Assembly: GCA_002840735.1 (NCBI GenBank)
Contig: PHBY01000006.1
Span: 124,001 to 188,000 of the forward strand
DNA from: Chloroflexi bacterium HGW-Chloroflexi-2
GTDB taxonomy: Bacteria > Chloroflexota > Anaerolineae > Anaerolineales > Anaerolineaceae
Direction of reading: 5' to 3'
Length of the DNA: 64,000 bases
This document shows, one piece after another, positions 59,883-64,000 of the stretch. Numbering within the stretch: the stretch's first letter is position 1; the number at the start of each line of letters is the position of its first letter. Made by a program: the position numbers and the translations under genes. The notes under the pieces are model-generated. The model saw only the letters and a list, made by a program, of their open reading frames with translations, did no database searches and was not told where the DNA came from.

Positions 59883-62800
59883 ATGAAATCTGACCTAAAG
59901 GTAAAATTAAACACTTATTTTGGTTTTTCCAGTTTCCGTCCAGGACAGGAAGAAGCCATCCAATCGTTGTTAAGTGGCAAACATACAGTAGCTGTGATGC
60001 CAACCGGATCAGGGAAATCACTCATTTTTCAGCTGACAGCTTTGCATCTTCCGGGCATCACGCTGGTGATTTCTCCTCTGATTGCTTTGATGAAAGACCA
60101 GGTCGATAGCCTGGAAAAACATGGGATCCCGGCAACATTTATCAACAGTTCGATTAGCCTTTCAGAACAAAGCGGAAGATTGAAACGAATGTCGGAGGGG
60201 AAATTTCGGATTGTTTATCTAGCCCCGGAAAGGTTGCGCAATGCCAGATTTCTGGAGGTAATAAAAGGAATCAAGGTCAGTCTTTTGGCGGTTGATGAAG
60301 CCCATTGTATCTCGGAGTGGGGTCATGATTTCAGACCGGATTACCTGCACATTGCCAAATTCAGAGAAGAAATAAGGTTTCCGATTACGGTGGCACTTAC
60401 AGCCACTGCGACGCCGCAGGTTCAGACGGATATTTCCAGATTGTTGCAACTGGATAAACCAACCTTGATCGTCAATGGTTTCAATCGTCCCAATCTGGTG
60501 TTGACAGTTCGACATGTTCTCGATCCAATACACCGCTACAGTGTGCTACGGGAAGCGTTGTTGTCCCAACCGGATGGAGCAACGATTATCTACACAGGTA
60601 CGCGTCGGGACACCGAAGAAGTAGCCGAATTTGTGAGCAGTGAGATGGGTTTAAGTGCCTGTTATTATCATGCCGGATTAGATGCTGAAAAGCGAACGCA
60701 AATTCAGAATGATTTTATCCACAAAAAACTTTCCGTGATTGTCGCTACCAATGCGTTTGGGATGGGCATTGACCGTCCGGATGTGCGGCAGGTAATTCAT
60801 TTCTCGATGCCTGGTTCGTTAGAATCTTATTATCAGGAAGCCGGCCGGGCTGGTCGGGATGGGATGCCAGCCAGAGCATTGTTATTATATAACAGTGGGG
60901 ACAGGGCATTACAGGAATTCTTTATTCGGATTTCAACGATCAGCAAAGAGGAATTATTAAAGATCTACAAAGCCCTGAATGCAAATAATCATCAGGAATT
61001 AGTGATTGCTGGTGAAACACTCAGTATGCTCACCGGGTTAAATGAGATTAAAATTCGAGTGGGCTTATCCACGTTGGAACAGGTTGGCATCGTCGATCGT
61101 CTGGGAGATGAAGGCTCTCAAATGATTTTAAAGAAGAACGAATGGCACGCTGAGCGGATCAATCAAGCGGTGCTGCGTTTCAACCAACAACAAAGTATCA
61201 AAGCAAAACAGCTACAAAGCATGATCCAATATGCAGAAAGTGATCAGTGCCGTCGCAATATTATCCTGCGCTATTTTGGCGATAAATCGTATGTGGCCGT
61301 GGATGTTTGTTGCGATAATTGTATTGGACGTAAAGCCATTCAAAAATTCACTCCAGTTGTTGACCATGACCCTGACTTAATAGATCCTGCTTTAATGATT
61401 CTGGAAACCATCCATCAAATAAAAAACGGTGTTGGAATTGTAAAAATTGCTCAAATCTTAAAAGGATCGAAGAATAAAGAAATCATCCATTCTAATTTAG
61501 GTAAACTTCCGCAATATGGAAAGTTATCGGGAATCACCATTGGTTCCATCCGTGCAATGGTAGAGCAACTGATTAAAGAACAATTTATAAATGTAATCGG
61601 TGGTGAGTATCCAGTTTTGCGATTATCTCACGCCGGGGTTAAGGCTTTGCAAGAAAGAACACCAATAAAAATTAAAACAACCCAAGATCCCCCTGTAATG
61701 AAACCTGATAAAAAAGAGACCAGCTATACAATCACAGATACCGTTGAGCAGACTTACCAATTGTTTAGATTGGGGTTGTCAATTGATAAAGTGGCTGAAA
61801 AACGAGGGTTGAGCACTGGCACCATTTATTCCCATCTGGTGATATTGATACAAAATCAAAAGGTCAATATCGAAAAGATTCTGCCCAAACAGATAATCGA
61901 TGCAATCGAAGCAGTAATTATTGACCTCAACCAGGTAGACCGGTTAGCTCCGATTAAAGATAAATTGCCTGAGGAAATCAGCTACGATATGATTCGCTGT
62001 GTTGTGGAGAATTGGAAAGTGAGAAATATCGGTTCGGCCAGCCAACCATCGGAAGCCTCAAGGATGCCATTATTAATCAAGAAAACAGGTAATGAAATCG
62101 ATACCATTGTTAAGGCGGGAAATGATCGTAATGAAGAAGCAGTGCCTGAATTAATAGAATATTTGAATGCAAAAGATGCAAATCAGCGAAGATTGGCCGC
62201 TTCTGCATTGGGAAAAATTAAGAACCCAATTGCAAGTAAACCATTGATGGATTTGATCAGAATTGAAGAAAAACCACAGGTAAAGCAATATGCTATCAAC
62301 GCATTAGGGATGATCGGTGATACCACTGCTCTTCCGTTATTAGAAAAAATCCAATCCGATCAAAACGAAATGGATTATGTGAGACAAGCAGCAAAAAATG
62401 CTAAAAATTTGATAAATTCAAAACATGAAAATAAAAGACATAGTAAATCTTCCGATGATGAATCGAAGGAAGGAACTTCAGATGAATCAATCAAAAAATT
62501 TCTTTCAAGAGATCATCCCAGACAGCTTTCAGGACCCTGGAATACCGGCTGGGCTTTGGGATTTCACAGCCGTTATCAGGGATCAGAATGGACGCGCAGT
62601 CCGGTTGGGGAACTGGCGTTCCGCTTGAAATATCAGGGAGATTTTAATGCGATCCCTCCATTGGTTCAAAAAATAAAAGACCTGATTCAAGATCACCCGG
62701 AGATTGCGCAGGTGGATGCTGTTATTCCGGTGCCTTCTTCCGTCCAACGTGAGAAAGACCCGGTTAGCAGCCTTGCCAGTGAAATTGCTAAACAAGTCAA

Positions 62801-63059
62801 GGTCAATTATTGGCCTGTGTTGGCAAAATCACGAAAAACAGAACAGCAAAAACAATTTCAAACCCTGGCGCAGAAAAAAGCCAATGTTGCTGGCGCATTT
62901 CAATTACAATCCTCAGTTAAAGGAAAAAGATTACTGGTGTTAGATGACCTGTTCGATTCTGGAGCAACATTGGAGGAGATTACAAAATTGCTTAAACAGT
63001 CTGGGGCTGATAAAGTAAATGTACTGACAATTACCCGCACAATCCATTCTGAACATTAA
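59883..63059 (+). CDS. RecQ helicase fused to HEAT repeats and a ComF-like phosphoribosyltransferase
   Basis: A 1058-residue multidomain protein. Residues about 1-340 are a RecQ-type DEAH helicase: Walker A PTGSGKSLIFQ (about 39), VDEAHCISEWGHDFRP (about 135) and QEAGRAGRDG (about 318). The RQC part follows with four zinc cysteines (about 455-480) and a winged helix (about 512-592), then a second helix-turn-helix (about 614-666) as in HTH_40. There is no HRDC domain. HEAT repeats lie at about 742-844 (AVPELIEYLNAKDANQRRLAASALGKI). The end (about 880-1058) is a ComF-like phosphoribosyltransferase: GELAFRLKYQGDF, VIPVPSS, QTLAQKKANVAGAFQL and the PRPP loop VLDDLFDSGAT. It is 13 bases ahead of a DprA-like gene. 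Ordinary RecQ is about 600-750 residues, so this is not a housekeeping form. Confidence 0.88.
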   Translation: MKSDLKVKLNTYFGFSSFRPGQEEAIQSLLSGKHTVAVMPTGSGKSLIFQLTALHLPGITLVISPLIALMKDQVDSLEKHGIPATFINSSISLSEQSGRLKRMSEGKFRIVYLAPERLRNARFLEVIKGIKVSLLAVDEAHCISEWGHDFRPDYLHIAKFREEIRFPITVALTATATPQVQTDISRLLQLDKPTLIVNGFNRPNLVLTVRHVLDPIHRYSVLREALLSQPDGATIIYTGTRRDTEEVAEFVSSEMGLSACYYHAGLDAEKRTQIQNDFIHKKLSVIVATNAFGMGIDRPDVRQVIHFSMPGSLESYYQEAGRAGRDGMPARALLLYNSGDRALQEFFIRISTISKEELLKIYKALNANNHQELVIAGETLSMLTGLNEIKIRVGLSTLEQVGIVDRLGDEGSQMILKKNEWHAERINQAVLRFNQQQSIKAKQLQSMIQYAESDQCRRNIILRYFGDKSYVAVDVCCDNCIGRKAIQKFTPVVDHDPDLIDPALMILETIHQIKNGVGIVKIAQILKGSKNKEIIHSNLGKLPQYGKLSGITIGSIRAMVEQLIKEQFINVIGGEYPVLRLSHAGVKALQERTPIKIKTTQDPPVMKPDKKETSYTITDTVEQTYQLFRLGLSIDKVAEKRGLSTGTIYSHLVILIQNQKVNIEKILPKQIIDAIEAVIIDLNQVDRLAPIKDKLPEEISYDMIRCVVENWKVRNIGSASQPSEASRMPLLIKKTGNEIDTIVKAGNDRNEEAVPELIEYLNAKDANQRRLAASALGKIKNPIASKPLMDLIRIEEKPQVKQYAINALGMIGDTTALPLLEKIQSDQNEMDYVRQAAKNAKNLINSKHENKRHSKSSDDESKEGTSDESIKKFLSRDHPRQLSGPWNTGWALGFHSRYQGSEWTRSPVGELAFRLKYQGDFNAIPPLVQKIKDLIQDHPEIAQVDAVIPVPSSVQREKDPVSSLASEIAKQVKVNYWPVLAKSRKTEQQKQFQTLAQKKANVAGAFQLQSSVKGKRLLVLDDLFDSGATLEEITKLLKQSGADKVNVLTITRTIHSEH

Positions 63060-63072
63060 GGAAAGGTAAACC

Positions 63073-64000
63073 ATGATGATTTCAATTGATTCAAAAGTAA
63101 TCCTGTTGCTCGCTTCTCGACTTGCTATCAGAAAGGATTCAGATTTAACCCCCTTATCATTGCGGGAATGGAACATCTTGGAAAAGAAATTAACAGCTTC
63201 CGGACTGGAGTCACCTGCAGGCTTGCTTGGATTGGGGGTCAATGACATTCAGCAACATCTTGAAATCAGCGATGATGAAGCGATTCGTATTGTAGAATTG
63301 TTGGACAGAATTGAATTGTTGGAACTATCTCTGGCTTATTATGCTGATAAAGGCATACAGGTCATAACCAGAAATGAGGAGATATATCCACAGCGTTATC
63401 GCGAACGACTGAAAGATTCGGCTCCACTGGTGCTGTTTTTTGCGGGTGAGCCGGCTTTAATGGGACAACCCGGCATCGCTGTTGTGGGATCACGACATCT
63501 GGATCCCATTGGGCAGGCATGCGCGGAATTCGTCGGAAATACCTGCGGTTTGTCCGGACTGGTTCTGTACTCGGGTGGTGCAAAAGGTGTGGATTCCATC
63601 AGCACCCTGGCTGCTCTGGAGGCTCGTGGAACAGCAGTCAGTGTGTTGGCGCATAGTCTGGAACAGACAATTAAGGATTCAACAGCAAAGAAGTCAATTG
63701 AACGAAATGATTTATGTCTGGTTACACCTTATACCCCGGATGCCGGGTTCTCGGTGGGAACAGCGATGGGGCGCAACAGGTTGATCTACTGCCTGGCTGA
63801 TTATGCCATTGTGGTTGCCAGTGATTCTGAAAAAGGTGGAACCTGGGCAGGTGCCACAGAGACTTTGAAGGCTGGTTGGGTGCCAGTTTTCATCCTGGAT
63901 CACCCAGAAATGCCGGATGGAAATCGGCTGTTGATGCAAAAAGGCGGCTTACCATTTCCACATCCTTTCCCCGAGCATTTCAGTAAGTTGGAAAATTGGC
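63073..64000 (+). CDS. DprA/Smf-like protein, 3' end missing
   Basis: A DNA-processing protein A-like product with 309 residues visible; the gene continues beyond the window. AAGGAAAGGT lies ahead of tandem ATG codons at 63073 and 63076. Residues about 1-115 form a divergent helical N-terminus. A Rossmann-like Smf domain follows: EIYPQRYRERLKDSAPLVLFFAGEP, VVGSRHLDPIGQACAEFVG, YSGGAKGVDSISTLAALEARG, GFSVGTAMGRNRLIYCLADYAIVVASDSEKGGTWAGATETLK. DprA normally loads RecA on single-stranded DNA during transformation. Here it follows the RecQ-HEAT-ComF fusion with a 13-base gap, in the same order as phosphoribosyltransferase/DprA defence pairs. Confidence 0.85.
   Translation, partial: MMISIDSKVILLLASRLAIRKDSDLTPLSLREWNILEKKLTASGLESPAGLLGLGVNDIQQHLEISDDEAIRIVELLDRIELLELSLAYYADKGIQVITRNEEIYPQRYRERLKDSAPLVLFFAGEPALMGQPGIAVVGSRHLDPIGQACAEFVGNTCGLSGLVLYSGGAKGVDSISTLAALEARGTAVSVLAHSLEQTIKDSTAKKSIERNDLCLVTPYTPDAGFSVGTAMGRNRLIYCLADYAIVVASDSEKGGTWAGATETLKAGWVPVFILDHPEMPDGNRLLMQKGGLPFPHPFPEHFSKLENW

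Noticed and set aside
55164-64000. Integrated element with attachment-site repeats of tRNA-Glu
   Set aside because: I found no second copy of the tRNA 3' end, and no integrase or transposase gene, in the window.

Overview
The window looks like chromosomal DNA from a member of the Chloroflexota, most likely class Anaerolineae. This is inferred from gene content, not from a marker gene. The clues are a BTAD/SARP regulator fused to a degenerate GGDEF domain, a small protein next to it of a type I associate with this class, secreted proteins ending in a FLP-type hydrophobic tail, a T-box leader ahead of serS, and a Rieske/cytochrome b operon with very large multiheme cytochromes c. No rRNA, insertion sequence or CRISPR array is visible.

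Region 1-14.6 kb is mixed housekeeping: a partial SixA phosphatase, a DUF2089/SHOCT-like pair, a fatty acid desaturase, a GT-C-like membrane protein, gmk with a rhomboid protease, an FmdB zinc ribbon, an HEXXH protein, a MacA/MacB-type ABC exporter (three genes), 6-phosphofructokinase and a photolyase.

Region 14.7-30.9 kb is the most striking metabolic locus. One minus-strand operon-like block encodes, in transcription order, a 77-residue protein, a 1147-residue secreted Asp-box/PKD-like protein, an FG-GAP beta-propeller protein, cytochrome b, a Rieske protein, and four multiheme cytochromes with 6, 12, 22 and 26 CxxCH motifs (66 in all). A divergent SARP-GGDEF regulator borders it. The 26-heme gene is a paralogue of the 22-heme gene, carries a 37-residue tandem module, and is flanked by related palindromic repeats. 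The layout suggests quinol-linked electron flow through a bc-type complex into a long exported heme conduit. Beyond the regulator lies a 0.7 kb array of structured intergenic repeats.

Region 30.9-55.2 kb is mostly core genes: a histidine kinase/response regulator pair, a SlyD-like isomerase, a 15-unit TPR protein, an alpha/beta hydrolase, pepT, a class V aminotransferase, FtsK, an ECF sigma/anti-sigma/NUDIX operon, an MFS transporter, DUF3054, DUF429-like and UbiA-family proteins, a lectin-fold protein, a T-box-controlled serS, DUF456, ferritin, the yacL-cysS-rlmB operon and tRNA-Glu(CTC).

Region 55.2-64 kb looks accessory. It holds an eroded short-chain dehydrogenase remnant, a second short-chain dehydrogenase broken by one missing base in an A run, a sulfotransferase, an 0.8 kb AT-rich gap, an MFS transporter, and then a two-gene operon: a 1058-residue RecQ-HEAT-ComF phosphoribosyltransferase fusion followed by a DprA-like gene that runs off the window. 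That pair resembles phosphoribosyltransferase/DprA defence modules and is the best candidate here for a poorly described system.
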